Shown one piece after another: positions 1-7,780 of a stretch of 33,562 nucleotides of DNA. The translations under genes and the position numbers were made by a program. The DNA is from Prevotellaceae bacterium UBA1746 (lineage in GTDB: Bacteria; Bacteroidota; Bacteroidia; Bacteroidales; Bacteroidaceae), in contig DCHS01000022.1 in assembly GCA_002314875.1 (NCBI GenBank), forward strand, positions 54,085 through 87,646. The letters are read 5' to 3'. Positions within the stretch are counted from its first letter, which is position 1. Each line of letters starts with the position of its first letter. The notes under the pieces were generated by a model. That model was not told the DNA's origin, ran no database searches, and saw only the letters and a list, made by a program, of their open reading frames with translations.

Positions 1-24
1 TCTATTCAGTTGAGCTAACGAGCC
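1..24 (-). tRNA. tRNA 5' end (partial, identity unknown)
   Basis: Read on the minus strand, these bases form a 7-nt acceptor strand (GGCTCGT), the TA at positions 8-9, and a D arm GCTC..GA that would close with GAGC beyond the window. This is the standard start of a tRNA gene. The anticodon lies outside the window, so the identity is not visible; the D-loop resembles arginine tRNAs of this phylum, but that is only a guess. A Bacteroidetes-type promoter lies just upstream. Confidence 0.75.
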
Positions 25-55
25 AAATCTTAACCTTATTGCTGTTTAGCAAGTG

Positions 56-86
56 CAAAAGTACAGCGATTTTCCGAACTACGCAA
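56..86 (-). promoter_or_regulatory. Promoter of the partial tRNA
   Basis: On the minus strand a TACTTTTG element (56-63) fits the Bacteroidetes -7 consensus TAnnTTTG, and a TTG (84-86) lies 20 nt upstream as the -33 element. Transcription would start near 48 and enter the tRNA at 24. Confidence 0.6.
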
Positions 87-153
87 GACTTACGTCGATT
101 TTTTTTAGAAAAAAGTGATCAACACAGCATAAATGGCGGTTGTACATTGCAAA

Positions 154-179
154 AGAGGTGCCTCATACGAGACACCTCT
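154..179 (-). terminator. Terminator of the galactose operon
   Basis: An 11-bp stem (AGAGGTGTCTC against GAGGCACCTCT on the minus strand, one G-U pair) closes a 4-nt loop. It starts about 25 nt after the galK stop and is followed by a short run of four T. The short T run makes it a moderate rather than strong terminator. Confidence 0.7.
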
Positions 180-203
180 AATATTTATATAGGAAATATC
201 GAA

Positions 204-1364
204 TTAGAGCAATTTGCGGCTACCATCACCGATAACAACGTCGATAACGATGGGCTTCTTGCCATACTTAGCTTCGAACTTCTCAACAACCTTCTGCTTG
301 AAGTTGGGAACAAGTTCGTCAGCAATGAGGTTGATGGTGCAACCACCGAAGCCACCACCCATGATACGGCTACCGGTAACACCTTCTTCGCGAGCGATGT
401 CATTGAGGAAGTCGAGTTCTTCGCAGCTTACTTCATATTCCTTGCTAAGACCATAGTGGGTCTCATACATCATCTGACCTACCTTTTCGTAGTCACCAGC
501 TTCGAGAGCTTCGCAGACGTTGAGAACGCGAACAACTTCACCGATGACGTAGCGAGCGCGCTTGTATTCATCTTCGGTAACTTCAGCCTTAACCTCTTCG
601 AGCATTTCGTAGTTAGCATCGCGGAGAGATTCTACTTCAGGATGATACTTCTTGATGATTTCAGCAACATGTTCGCACTGGAGACGACGCTCGTTGTAGG
701 GAGAACCAGCGAGTTCGTGCTTTACACAGCTGTTAACGAGAACGAGCTGATAGCCCTTGGGCTCCCAGGGGAAGTAAGCATATTCGCCAGAACGGCAATC
801 GAGACGGAGGAGGTTACCCTTCTTACCAAGGACGCTGATAGCCTGGTCCATGATACCGCAGTTGCAACCAATGTACTTGTGTTCGGTACGCTGACCAACG
901 CGAGCAAGTTCCATCTTTTCGATCTTGTTTTCACCGAACATATCGTTAAGAGCGAATGCATAGGTGCTTTCAAGAGCTGCTGAAGAACTCATACCTGCGC
1001 CGAGGGGTACATCACCTGCGAAAGCAGTGTTGAAACCCTGAACGGGAACACCGAGAGCCATCATTTCACGGCATACACCGTAGATGTAGCGTGCCCAAGA
1101 TGCTGAGGGACCCTTTTCGTCATCGAGAGAGAACTGGGTGCGGTCCTTAAGGTCGATAGAGTAAGCGTCAACCATACGGGTGCCGTTAGGCTTGATTTCT
1201 GCAATCATACCCTGCTCAACAGCGCCGGGGAATACGAAACCATTGTTATAGTCGGTGTGCTCACCAATGAGGTTGATACGGCCGGGAGAAGCATATACTG
1301 AACCTGTAGAACCGTCGAAGTGCTTGATAAAACGACTGCGAACGTCGTCGATAGTCAATTTCAT
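204..1364 (-). CDS. galK: Galactokinase
   Basis: This enzyme phosphorylates alpha-D-galactose to galactose-1-phosphate with ATP, the first committed step of the Leloir pathway, in the cytoplasm. The protein has 386 residues, the usual length. It carries the galactokinase signature GRINLIGEHTD (residues 28-38), the GHMP-kinase glycine/serine loop GAGMSSSAA (120-128) and the catalytic aspartate in GIMDQ (D171). A C-terminal GHMP motif GGGFGG is also present. It is the last gene of the unit galM - permease - galK, 74 nt after the permease, and is followed by a hairpin terminator. Codon use is strongly biased, as expected of a well-expressed gene, which opens long meaningless frames on the opposite strand. 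No galT or galE is in the window, so the remaining Leloir steps must be encoded elsewhere. Confidence 0.97.
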   Translation of the reverse strand: MKLTIDDVRSRFIKHFDGSTGSVYASPGRINLIGEHTDYNNGFVFPGAVEQGMIAEIKPNGTRMVDAYSIDLKDRTQFSLDDEKGPSASWARYIYGVCREMMALGVPVQGFNTAFAGDVPLGAGMSSSAALESTYAFALNDMFGENKIEKMELARVGQRTEHKYIGCNCGIMDQAISVLGKKGNLLRLDCRSGEYAYFPWEPKGYQLVLVNSCVKHELAGSPYNERRLQCEHVAEIIKKYHPEVESLRDANYEMLEEVKAEVTEDEYKRARYVIGEVVRVLNVCEALEAGDYEKVGQMMYETHYGLSKEYEVSCEELDFLNDIAREEGVTGSRIMGGGFGGCTINLIADELVPNFKQKVVEKFEAKYGKKPIVIDVVIGDGSRKLL

Positions 1365-1438
1365 AGTTGTAAGAGATTTTGAGTATTTGATAATAGTCTT
1401 GGGGTAACAGGGATTTGAAACCCCAAGACAATTGATTT

Positions 1439-2719
1439 TTATTCTTCAGTCTTAGCGGGCTTAGAACCGATGAGAGCGTAGAAGAGGATATAAGCTGCTG
1501 CTGCAAGAGGAACGAAGAAGCTTGCGAGATAGCTACCGGTCAAGTCAGCAACCCAACCCTGGATACCTACAGAGATTGCGAAACCGCAAACTGCTGCCAT
1601 GAAGATACCAGAAGCGATAGCAGTGTACTTACCGAGGCCTTCAGTAGCAAGGTTGAAGATACCACCCCACATTACAGAAGCGCAAAGACCTACGAGGAGG
1701 AAGAGGAAGATACCAACGGGAACTTCACCCCAAACGAGCTTCAAAGCAACCCAGTCTACACCAGGAATGCTAACGCGAACGTCAGCGGGGAGGAAGATAC
1801 CGATAGCGAGGAGAACAACTGCTACAGAGCTAACGGTTGCAATCATTGCCTTGGTAGAGATCTTACCACCAACAACACCACCGAGGAGACGGCCAGCGAG
1901 CATCATAAGGAAATAAACTGCACCGAGGGTACCGCAATAAGCTGCATCCATACCGAGACCGGGAGTTGCTGCGTCGGGTGCTGCGGTGAGGTACTGAAGG
2001 ATATAGGTGGGAGGACCTACTTCAACTGCACCATAGAGAGCGATAGCGAGAACACCGAGGAGGAAGTGACGATACTGGCAAGCGCCCTTAACGAGAGCCA
2101 TCTGGCCTTCTTCTTCAGAAGCCTGTTCGGGTTCTTCAATCTTGGTGAAGAGGATAACAATGAATGCGATAACGAAGATAGCGAGTGCAATCATCAAAGC
2201 GGGAGTAGCATCAGAAATCTTAGCCTTTGCTGCTTCGCCGATGAGAGAACCCATGATGATATATACTGCTACTGCTGCTGCAGAGTTGAATACACCACCA
2301 ATCTGGATAAGCTGGTTACCAGTGCTACCACCACCACCGAGAAGGTTAAGCATGGGGTTAACAACGGTATTGAGGATACACATACATGCACCAGAGATCA
2401 ATGCACCGCAAAGATATACAGCGAAGCCCATGCTACCGCTTGCCCACTGAATGAGAATACCAACGATACCAACTACGAGACCAATAAGAGAGGTCTTCTT
2501 GTAGCCGTACTTCTTGATCAACATACCAGCGGGGAGACCCATCAAGAGGTATGCGCCGAAGTTACCGTAGTTACCAATCTGTGACAAGAAGTTGCTTGCA
2601 CCAAACTGGTTCTTAACGATGACTGCCATAGGAGAACAGAGGTTCGTCACGAAGGCAATCATTGCGAAGAGGGCAATCATAACGAGAATTGCGCCCCATT
2701 GCTTTGTTTTTTGTGCCAT
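1439..2719 (-). CDS. MFS sugar permease (FucP/GluP type)
   Basis: This is a major facilitator protein of 426 residues with about twelve hydrophobic segments. The N-terminal half shows the pattern of the fucose/glucose-galactose proton symporter group, including FLSQIGNYGNFGAYLLMGLPAG and the short basic loop KKYGYKKTSL between helices 2 and 3. A charged stretch around residues 195-207 (EEPEQASEEEG) marks the central cytoplasmic loop between the two six-helix halves. It sits between galM and galK with gaps of 56 and 74 nt, so galactose is the most likely substrate, with glucose possible. The family is clear by eye; the substrate is inferred from the neighbours only. Confidence 0.9.
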   Translation of the reverse strand: MAQKTKQWGAILVMIALFAMIAFVTNLCSPMAVIVKNQFGASNFLSQIGNYGNFGAYLLMGLPAGMLIKKYGYKKTSLIGLVVGIVGILIQWASGSMGFAVYLCGALISGACMCILNTVVNPMLNLLGGGGSTGNQLIQIGGVFNSAAAVAVYIIMGSLIGEAAKAKISDATPALMIALAIFVIAFIVILFTKIEEPEQASEEEGQMALVKGACQYRHFLLGVLAIALYGAVEVGPPTYILQYLTAAPDAATPGLGMDAAYCGTLGAVYFLMMLAGRLLGGVVGGKISTKAMIATVSSVAVVLLAIGIFLPADVRVSIPGVDWVALKLVWGEVPVGIFLFLLVGLCASVMWGGIFNLATEGLGKYTAIASGIFMAAVCGFAISVGIQGWVADLTGSYLASFFVPLAAAAYILFYALIGSKPAKTEE

Positions 2720-2775
2720 AAGGTTAAAGTGTTTTTAGTTTTTATTATATTAAATGAATTATTTTAAATGTCACA

Positions 2776-3855
2776 TTATTTGTCAGTACCGAACTTGTAC
2801 ACGGTCTTCTGGGTATAGAGCTGACCGGGACGGAGAAGAACACTGGGGAAGTGTGCGCGGTTGGGACTGTCGGGGAAGTGCTGAGCCTCGAAGCAGATAC
2901 CGCTGTACTTGCCGAAGGTTGCGCCGAACTGACCCTTGTAACCGTCTGCCCAGTTATCGGTATAGAACTGAACACCAGGTTCGGTGGTGTAAACTTCCAT
3001 GGTACGGCCGTGGTTGGGTTCTACTACGCGAGCAGCGAAAGAGAGTTCGCCAGCTTCGGTCTTGTTGAGAACGAAACTGTGGTCGTAACCTGTACCATTC
3101 TTGATCTGTTCATGGTCTGCATGGATGTCCTGGCCAATGGTCTTGGGAGAGGTGAAGTCGAAGGGAGTACCCTTTACCTTGAGAATTTCACCGGTAGGAA
3201 TGCTGTTCTCATCAATGGGAACGTAGAAGTCAGCATTGATCTCAACAATCTGGTCGAGGCACTCAGGGGTAGGATTAGCAATACCCTGGAGGCTGAAGAA
3301 ACCATGGCTGGTCATGTTGACGATGGTCTTCTTGTTGGTAGTGCCACGATAGTCGATAACGAGTTCGTTGTCGTTGGTCCATGTGTAGCGAACGGTCATA
3401 GTCAATTCACCGGGGAAACCTTCTTCATAGTAAGCACTGACATAGCGGAGCACGAGAACATTGTCACTAACCTGTTCTGCATCCCAAACGCGAGCGTGGA
3501 AACCGGTAGGACCGCCATGGAGATGGTTGGGACCATTGTTGATAGCGAGGTTGTATTCCTTGCCATTGAGGTGGAACTTACCCTTGCAGATACGGTTGCC
3601 ATAGCGGCCAACGAGGGTAGAGAGGAAGGGTTCGGGGCTGTTGATGCAGTCCTCGATATTGTCATGACCCTGAATGACATTAGAGATGATGCCGTCACGG
3701 TCGGGCACCATAATGGCTACGAGGGAGCCGCCATAGTTAGTGACAGCTACTTCGTAGCCATTCTCATTGTGCAAGAAGAAAAGATCTACCTGCTTGCCGC
3801 CGATTTCCTTCTGGAAGTCCTCGCGGCGGAGTCCTGAAATTGTCTTGTATTCCAT
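2776..3855 (-). CDS. galM: Aldose 1-epimerase (mutarotase)
   Basis: This enzyme interconverts the beta and alpha anomers of galactose or glucose, supplying alpha-galactose to galactokinase. The 359-residue protein shows the family's residues in order: NHLHGG (H111, H113), the general-acid histidine in MTSHGFF (H184), the aspartate in GYDHS (D258) and the general-base glutamate in CFEAQHFPDSPN (E323). No signal peptide is seen, so it is likely cytoplasmic, although some Bacteroidetes mutarotases are exported. It is the first gene of the galactose operon, with a well-formed promoter about 110 nt upstream. The leader of about 100 nt shows no recognisable riboswitch. Confidence 0.95.
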   Translation of the reverse strand: MEYKTISGLRREDFQKEIGGKQVDLFFLHNENGYEVAVTNYGGSLVAIMVPDRDGIISNVIQGHDNIEDCINSPEPFLSTLVGRYGNRICKGKFHLNGKEYNLAINNGPNHLHGGPTGFHARVWDAEQVSDNVLVLRYVSAYYEEGFPGELTMTVRYTWTNDNELVIDYRGTTNKKTIVNMTSHGFFSLQGIANPTPECLDQIVEINADFYVPIDENSIPTGEILKVKGTPFDFTSPKTIGQDIHADHEQIKNGTGYDHSFVLNKTEAGELSFAARVVEPNHGRTMEVYTTEPGVQFYTDNWADGYKGQFGATFGKYSGICFEAQHFPDSPNRAHFPSVLLRPGQLYTQKTVYKFGTDK

Positions 3856-3963
3856 TGTTATAAAGTATTTAAAGATTTTAATGAGTTAATAAGACGCAAC
3901 TTACGTGAATCAGAGGACATCATATTTTATATGCCTGCGCGCTGGTACGCATAAATTACGGAG

Positions 3964-3994
3964 CAAATTTACTAAAAACATTGAGAGTTGCAAA
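3964..3994 (-). promoter_or_regulatory. Promoter of the galM operon
   Basis: On the minus strand TTTG (3991-3994) is followed after 19 nt by TAAATTTG (3964-3971), a full match to the Bacteroidetes -33/-7 consensus. The predicted start is near 3957, about 100 nt before the galM ATG. Confidence 0.8.
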
Positions 3995-4050
3995 GGAAAG
4001 TGAGCAAAAAAATGATTTTTTATATGATTTCAAAAAAAGTCGGAATAAAG

Positions 4051-4082
4051 TTTGGTTGTTTCGAAAGAATGAATTACCTTTG
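4051..4082 (+). promoter_or_regulatory. Promoter of tRNA-Ser
   Basis: TTTG (4051-4054), 20 nt, then TACCTTTG (4075-4082) matches the Bacteroidetes consensus. Transcription would start near 4090, leaving a leader of about 98 nt before the tRNA. Confidence 0.75.
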
Positions 4083-4187
4083 CACTCGCAAAATGCAAAG
4101 TATGCCCTTTGCGGTCTCGAAATGCCTTTTGTAATGGGCTCAGCCCCCTGCTGTGCACCCATTTTCAACCAAACAACAATCTCAAAA

Positions 4188-4275
4188 GGAGAGGTGCTCG
4201 AGTGGTTGAAGAGGTACGCCTGGAAAGCGTATAAACGTCGAAAGCGTTTCGGGGGTTCGAATCCCCCTCTCTCCG
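4188..4275 (+). tRNA. tRNA-Ser(GGA)
   Basis: An 88-nt class II tRNA. The acceptor strand GGAGAGG pairs with TCTCTCC (one G-T pair), followed by discriminator G. The D arm starts GTGCTCGAGTGG, the anticodon loop reads CTGGAAA with anticodon GGA, a long variable arm follows (AAACGTCGAAAGCGTTTC), and the T loop is GGTTCGAATCC. The long variable arm and G discriminator are both typical of serine tRNAs. The 3' CCA is not encoded. It would read UCC and UCU codons. Confidence 0.95.
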
Positions 4276-4276
4276 C

Positions 4277-4311
4277 AAAGAAGGAAAGTCATTGGCTTTC
4301 CTTCTTTTTTT
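4277..4311 (+). terminator. Terminator after tRNA-Ser
   Basis: AAAGAAGGAAAG (4277-4288) pairs perfectly with CTTTCCTTCTTT (4296-4307) across a 7-nt loop, and the T run continues to 4311. It starts two bases after the tRNA discriminator, so it should release the tRNA precursor. Confidence 0.85.
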
Positions 4312-4329
4312 AATCTTACACGAAAACCT

Positions 4330-5337
4330 GTGCAGAAACAAAAACGCTTGATATGGATAGACTGGGCCAAAGCATTGCTGATTGGCCTGGTGATTTGCGG
4401 TCATATCGGCCTTGATGACAGGGGGATGAATTCGGTCTGTACGTTCTATATGCCTGCGTTCTTCATAATCTCAGGTTATCTATATAAATCACATTCGTGT
4501 TTAGATACATTACGGTCTTGCCTACCACCGGTTCTGTTAGGAATTGCTTTCAATGCAATTTTCTATACCGTTATGGGATTATTACCTTTTTGGCACGGCA
4601 ACCAAATTGGTATGGGGTCTGTTGCTGGTCTTTGGAAATGCGACTTTGAACCAGGAAACGCGATTCTTTTTCCCGGCTTTTGGTTCGTTTTCGCTTGGAT
4701 AATTTGTAAGCTGCTTCTTGACGGAATACCTGTAATCAGACGCAAAACAATTCGCAGAGCTATTCTTGTCATATGCGTAACATGGATGGGGGTAGAATCT
4801 GTCATTGGTGTATCTGAAAGCATTCAATACCTTTATATCTATCGAGTTATAGCGGCCATGCCGATGATGCTATTGGGAATGGAATTGAAAGAAAGCCGAT
4901 GTCTGGAAAAGATTCATTCCTACCGTAATAGCGTTAAAGTTCTAATGTTTGCACTAGCAATTGGTGCTTCTACATTGATTGGTAGCTATGCAAACGAAAT
5001 CGATATGTGGTGTAACCACTACGGTATGAATTTTGCTTTTTTCTTCGTCAGTTCTGCGCTGATCTCTGTTGGTTGTTTTGTAGGAATGATGTTGCTTCCC
5101 GAGAGCAGGATTATCAAGACGCTATCAACGGGAACGCTCGTTATTTTAGGACTACATTACGTATTACGGGAAGTATTGCTGTTAGCAATGAGTTTCGTGG
5201 GAATCAGTTGCAGGTCTTGGTGGGTCACACTCATCCTTTGCTGCATCATCATCGCTGTTCTCTATCCCTTCCTTCGTTGGTGCGAAGACCACGCTCCATG
5301 GCTTCTAGGTAAGAGAACGAGACACAGAGCGGCATAA
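4330..5337 (+). CDS. Acyltransferase-3 family membrane protein
   Basis: This family transfers acyl (often acetyl) groups to sugars of exported glycans, exopolysaccharide or peptidoglycan. The 335-residue protein is mostly hydrophobic with about ten likely membrane segments. The N-terminus has the family pattern WIDWAKALLIGLVICGH (H25 is the expected catalytic histidine), then FYMPAFFIISGYLY, where many relatives have FHMP. The GTG start is chosen because the conserved segment begins only seven residues later and no ATG lies between. It starts 19 nt after the tRNA terminator with no visible promoter, and it is not part of a sugar gene cluster. Substrate is unknown. Its codon use is less biased than that of the gal genes, which leaves late acquisition possible but unproven. 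Confidence 0.85.
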   Translation: MQKQKRLIWIDWAKALLIGLVICGHIGLDDRGMNSVCTFYMPAFFIISGYLYKSHSCLDTLRSCLPPVLLGIAFNAIFYTVMGLLPFWHGNQIGMGSVAGLWKCDFEPGNAILFPGFWFVFAWIICKLLLDGIPVIRRKTIRRAILVICVTWMGVESVIGVSESIQYLYIYRVIAAMPMMLLGMELKESRCLEKIHSYRNSVKVLMFALAIGASTLIGSYANEIDMWCNHYGMNFAFFFVSSALISVGCFVGMMLLPESRIIKTLSTGTLVILGLHYVLREVLLLAMSFVGISCRSWWVTLILCCIIIAVLYPFLRWCEDHAPWLLGKRTRHRAA

Positions 5338-5393
5338 CTTATTTCTCACAGTTTTGAATTAATTAGCGCTCAGCGCACACAATTATATATTAT

Positions 5394-7046
5394 ATGGTAT
5401 CAGTTGACGGCTTAGCAGTCGAATTTGGTGGAGAAGTGCTTTTCTCCGATATTAGTTTTGTTATTAACGACGGTGACAGAATCGCTTTGATGGGTAAGAA
5501 CGGAGCGGGTAAATCAACCTTGCTGAAGATTCTTGCCGGTGTTCGTACAGCTACACGGGGCGGTGTTTCTGCTCCGAAGGATACGGTCATTGCCTACCTC
5601 CCCCAGCACTTGCTGACAGAAGATGGACGTACTGTTTTCGAAGAGACAGCCCAGGCTTTTTCCTATCTCCGGGAGATGGAAGCAGAGATCGAAGCTATTA
5701 ACCAGCAGCTCACTGAGCGAACGGACTACGAGAGCGATGAGTATATGGCGCTGATTGAAAAGGTGGCTTCTATGAGCGAGAAGTTCTATGCCATTGATAT
5801 GACACATTTCGAAGAAGATGTTGAGAAGATTCTTCTCGGCCTCGGCTTCGAACGTTCAGACTTCAATCGCCAGACTTCAGAATTCTCTGGTGGTTGGCGT
5901 ATGCGCATAGAATTGGCAAAACTCCTTTTAAAGAATCCCGATGTCCTTCTTCTCGATGAGCCAACGAACCACCTTGATATTGAGTCTATCGGTTGGCTGG
6001 AAGAATTCCTGATGAAGAGTGGAAAGGCTGTTGTTGTAATCTCTCATGACCGCAAGTTCGTCGACAACATTACTACCCGCACCATTGAGGTTACTATGGG
6101 ACGTATTTACGACTATAAAGTGCCTTATTCCCAATACCTTGAACTTCGTGCCGAACGTCGTCAGCAACAGCAGAAACAGTACGACGAACAGCAGAAGATG
6201 ATTGCTGAAACCAAGGAGTTCATCGAGCGTTTCAAAGGAACCTATTCCAAGACCTACCAAGTTCAGTCTAAGGTGAAAATGTTGGAGAAACTGGAACTCG
6301 TTGAGGTTGATGAAGAAGACACCAGTCGTCTGCGTTTGAAATTCCCACCAGCTCCGCGTTCTGGGGCCTATCCTGTTATTATGGACGGGGTAGGGAAGAA
6401 GTTCCCAAAACGTGAAGATCCTTCGGTTATCAAGACTATTTTCCAGAATGCAAATTTGACGATTGAACGTGGTGACAAGGTTGCCTTTGTCGGTCGTAAT
6501 GGTGAAGGAAAATCAACGCTCGTTAAATGTATCATGGGCGAACTCCAACATGAAGGAACCATTCAGTTGGGCCATAATGTTCAGATTGGCTATTTTGCTC
6601 AGAACCAAGCTGCCATGCTTGATGACGAACTTACGGTGTTCCAGACAATTGATGAGATTGCCAAAGGCGATATTCGCAAGAAAATTACCGATCTCCTCGG
6701 AGCTTTCATGTTTGGTGGTGAAGCGTCAACGAAGAAAGTAAAAGTGCTTTCCGGAGGTGAACGTACTCGTCTCGCTATCCTTAAACTACTGCTCGAGCCC
6801 GTCAACCTTCTGATTCTCGATGAGCCTACAAACCACCTCGATCTCAAGACAAAGGATGTCCTGAAGCAAGCGCTGATGGACTTTGACGGTACCCTCATCT
6901 GCGTATCCCATGACCGTGACTTCCTCGATGGTCTTTGCACCAAGGTCTATGAATTCGGCAACCAACGTGTCCGTGAGCATCTCTGTGGTGTATATGAGTT
7001 CCTCGAGACCAAGAAAATGGAAAGTTTGCAAGAGTTAGAGAAATAA
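5394..7046 (+). CDS. ABC-F family ATPase
   Basis: A 550-residue protein with two ABC ATPase domains and no membrane segment, as in the ABC-F translation factors (EttA, Uup, YbiT, YheS) that bind the ribosomal E site. Domain 1 has Walker A GKNGAGKST (residues 34-42), signature SGGWRMRIELAKLL and Walker B LLLDEPTNHLD. Domain 2 has GRNGEGKST (around 370), LSGGERTRLAILKLL and LILDEPTNHLD. Between them lies a charged, glutamine-rich helical linker (about residues 235-305), the P-site-tRNA interaction region of the family. It is a single gene, 56 nt after the acyltransferase. It could be a housekeeping factor or an antibiotic-resistance type; the sequence seen by eye does not decide this. Confidence 0.93.
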   Translation: MVSVDGLAVEFGGEVLFSDISFVINDGDRIALMGKNGAGKSTLLKILAGVRTATRGGVSAPKDTVIAYLPQHLLTEDGRTVFEETAQAFSYLREMEAEIEAINQQLTERTDYESDEYMALIEKVASMSEKFYAIDMTHFEEDVEKILLGLGFERSDFNRQTSEFSGGWRMRIELAKLLLKNPDVLLLDEPTNHLDIESIGWLEEFLMKSGKAVVVISHDRKFVDNITTRTIEVTMGRIYDYKVPYSQYLELRAERRQQQQKQYDEQQKMIAETKEFIERFKGTYSKTYQVQSKVKMLEKLELVEVDEEDTSRLRLKFPPAPRSGAYPVIMDGVGKKFPKREDPSVIKTIFQNANLTIERGDKVAFVGRNGEGKSTLVKCIMGELQHEGTIQLGHNVQIGYFAQNQAAMLDDELTVFQTIDEIAKGDIRKKITDLLGAFMFGGEASTKKVKVLSGGERTRLAILKLLLEPVNLLILDEPTNHLDLKTKDVLKQALMDFDGTLICVSHDRDFLDGLCTKVYEFGNQRVREHLCGVYEFLETKKMESLQELEK

Positions 7047-7054
7047 CTTAGAAG

Positions 7055-7129
7055 CACGCTTTTTCATTTTGGATAATATATACATTTGGCACAATCCAAA
7101 GCGTGACGAAGGCGTACCTACGGCACGCT
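7055..7129 (+). other. Competing inverted repeats
   Basis: CACGCT (7055-7060) and TTGGAT (7069-7074) pair with ATCCAA (7094-7099) and AGCGTG (7100-7105). The same AGCGTG can instead pair with a second CACGCT (7124-7129). The two hairpins exclude each other. They lie just after the ABC-F stop and before the umuD repeats. No T tract follows, so this is not a plain terminator. Confidence 0.5.
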
Positions 7130-7174
7130 GGGGCTGGCGCTAAAATCTTAATAAAATCTCTACACGCCGCACGG

Positions 7175-7247
7175 AAATTGTACATTGTAAATCCCTAAAT
7201 GGTAAATGCAATAAATTGTACATTGTAAATCCCTAAATGGTAAATGC
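7175..7247. repeat. 35-bp perfect tandem repeat upstream of umuD
   Basis: Copy 1 (7175-7209) and copy 2 (7213-7247) are identical over 35 bases, separated by 3 bases, so the unit is 38 bp. Each starts AAATTGTACATTGTAAATCC and ends GGTAAATGC. The second copy ends 25 bp before the umuD ATG. It may be an operator, a member of a dispersed intergenic repeat, or a slipped duplication. Confidence 0.9.
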
Positions 7248-7272
7248 TGTCATTTTATATAAATAAAGAATT

Positions 7273-7716
7273 ATGAAAGTCATACTATATAGCTCAGATC
7301 TCAGCACCGAACTGAATCTACCGTTTGCTGACGGAGGCGTTCGAGCTGGATTCCCCTCACCGGCACAAGACTATCTGACAGATTCTATTGATTTTAACCG
7401 CGACATCATTAAGAGTGCTGCAACAACATTCTATGCCCGATGTGTGGGTGATTCGATGGTCGAGGCTGGTATCGATGACGGTGATATTCTTGTCGTTGAT
7501 AAGGCTCTTGAGGCTGACGACGGCAGCATTGTCATTGCTTTCGTTGATGGCGAATTCACGGTGAAGCGTATAAAGAAAGATCCAAACGACAATTGTATCT
7601 GGCTTTTACCTGAAAATCCCAACTATCCTCCCATTAAAGTTAATGAAAACGAACAGTTTGAAGTGTGGGGTGTCGTTACTTTTGTCATTAAAAACGTGTG
7701 TAAAGTCAAAAGTTAA
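7273..7716 (+). CDS. umuD: UmuD-like S24 peptidase (Pol V subunit)
   Basis: UmuD cleaves itself on RecA filaments, and the product UmuD' joins UmuC to form a translesion DNA polymerase. The protein has 147 residues. The self-cleavage site is the A25-G26 bond in the conserved context AGFPSPA. The catalytic serine is in GDSM (S61) and the lysine in FTVKRI (K98), the Ser-Lys pair of the LexA/UmuD family. There is no N-terminal DNA-binding domain, which separates it from LexA and phage repressors. It is followed 64 nt later by umuC. The 35-bp tandem repeat directly upstream is the obvious candidate for its control region; no classical LexA box was recognised. Confidence 0.93.
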   Translation: MKVILYSSDLSTELNLPFADGGVRAGFPSPAQDYLTDSIDFNRDIIKSAATTFYARCVGDSMVEAGIDDGDILVVDKALEADDGSIVIAFVDGEFTVKRIKKDPNDNCIWLLPENPNYPPIKVNENEQFEVWGVVTFVIKNVCKVKS

Positions 7717-7780
7717 AAGTTTGAAGTTATTCATACTAATTTCTTTTATAACTATGAACTCTTAACATTTAACAATTTCC

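Larger units (their letters stand above)
3856..4187. other. Intergenic region with divergent promoters
   Basis: This 332-nt gap separates the galactose operon (leftward) from tRNA-Ser (rightward). It holds a promoter for each direction, the roughly 100-nt galM leader and a roughly 98-nt tRNA leader containing small inverted repeats. No protein-coding frame here looks real; the frame that runs through it continues across the tRNA and is judged spurious. Confidence 0.7.

Noticed and set aside
39..983. 314-codon plus-strand frame opposite galK
   Set aside because: It is antisense to a clear galactokinase; strong codon bias of galK keeps the opposite frame open. The translation has no family motif.
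2851..3837. 328-codon plus-strand frame opposite galM
   Set aside because: Antisense shadow of a well-supported mutarotase; same cause as for galK.
3981..4313. 110-codon frame running through tRNA-Ser
   Set aside because: It crosses both the tRNA promoter and the tRNA gene; no protein motif.
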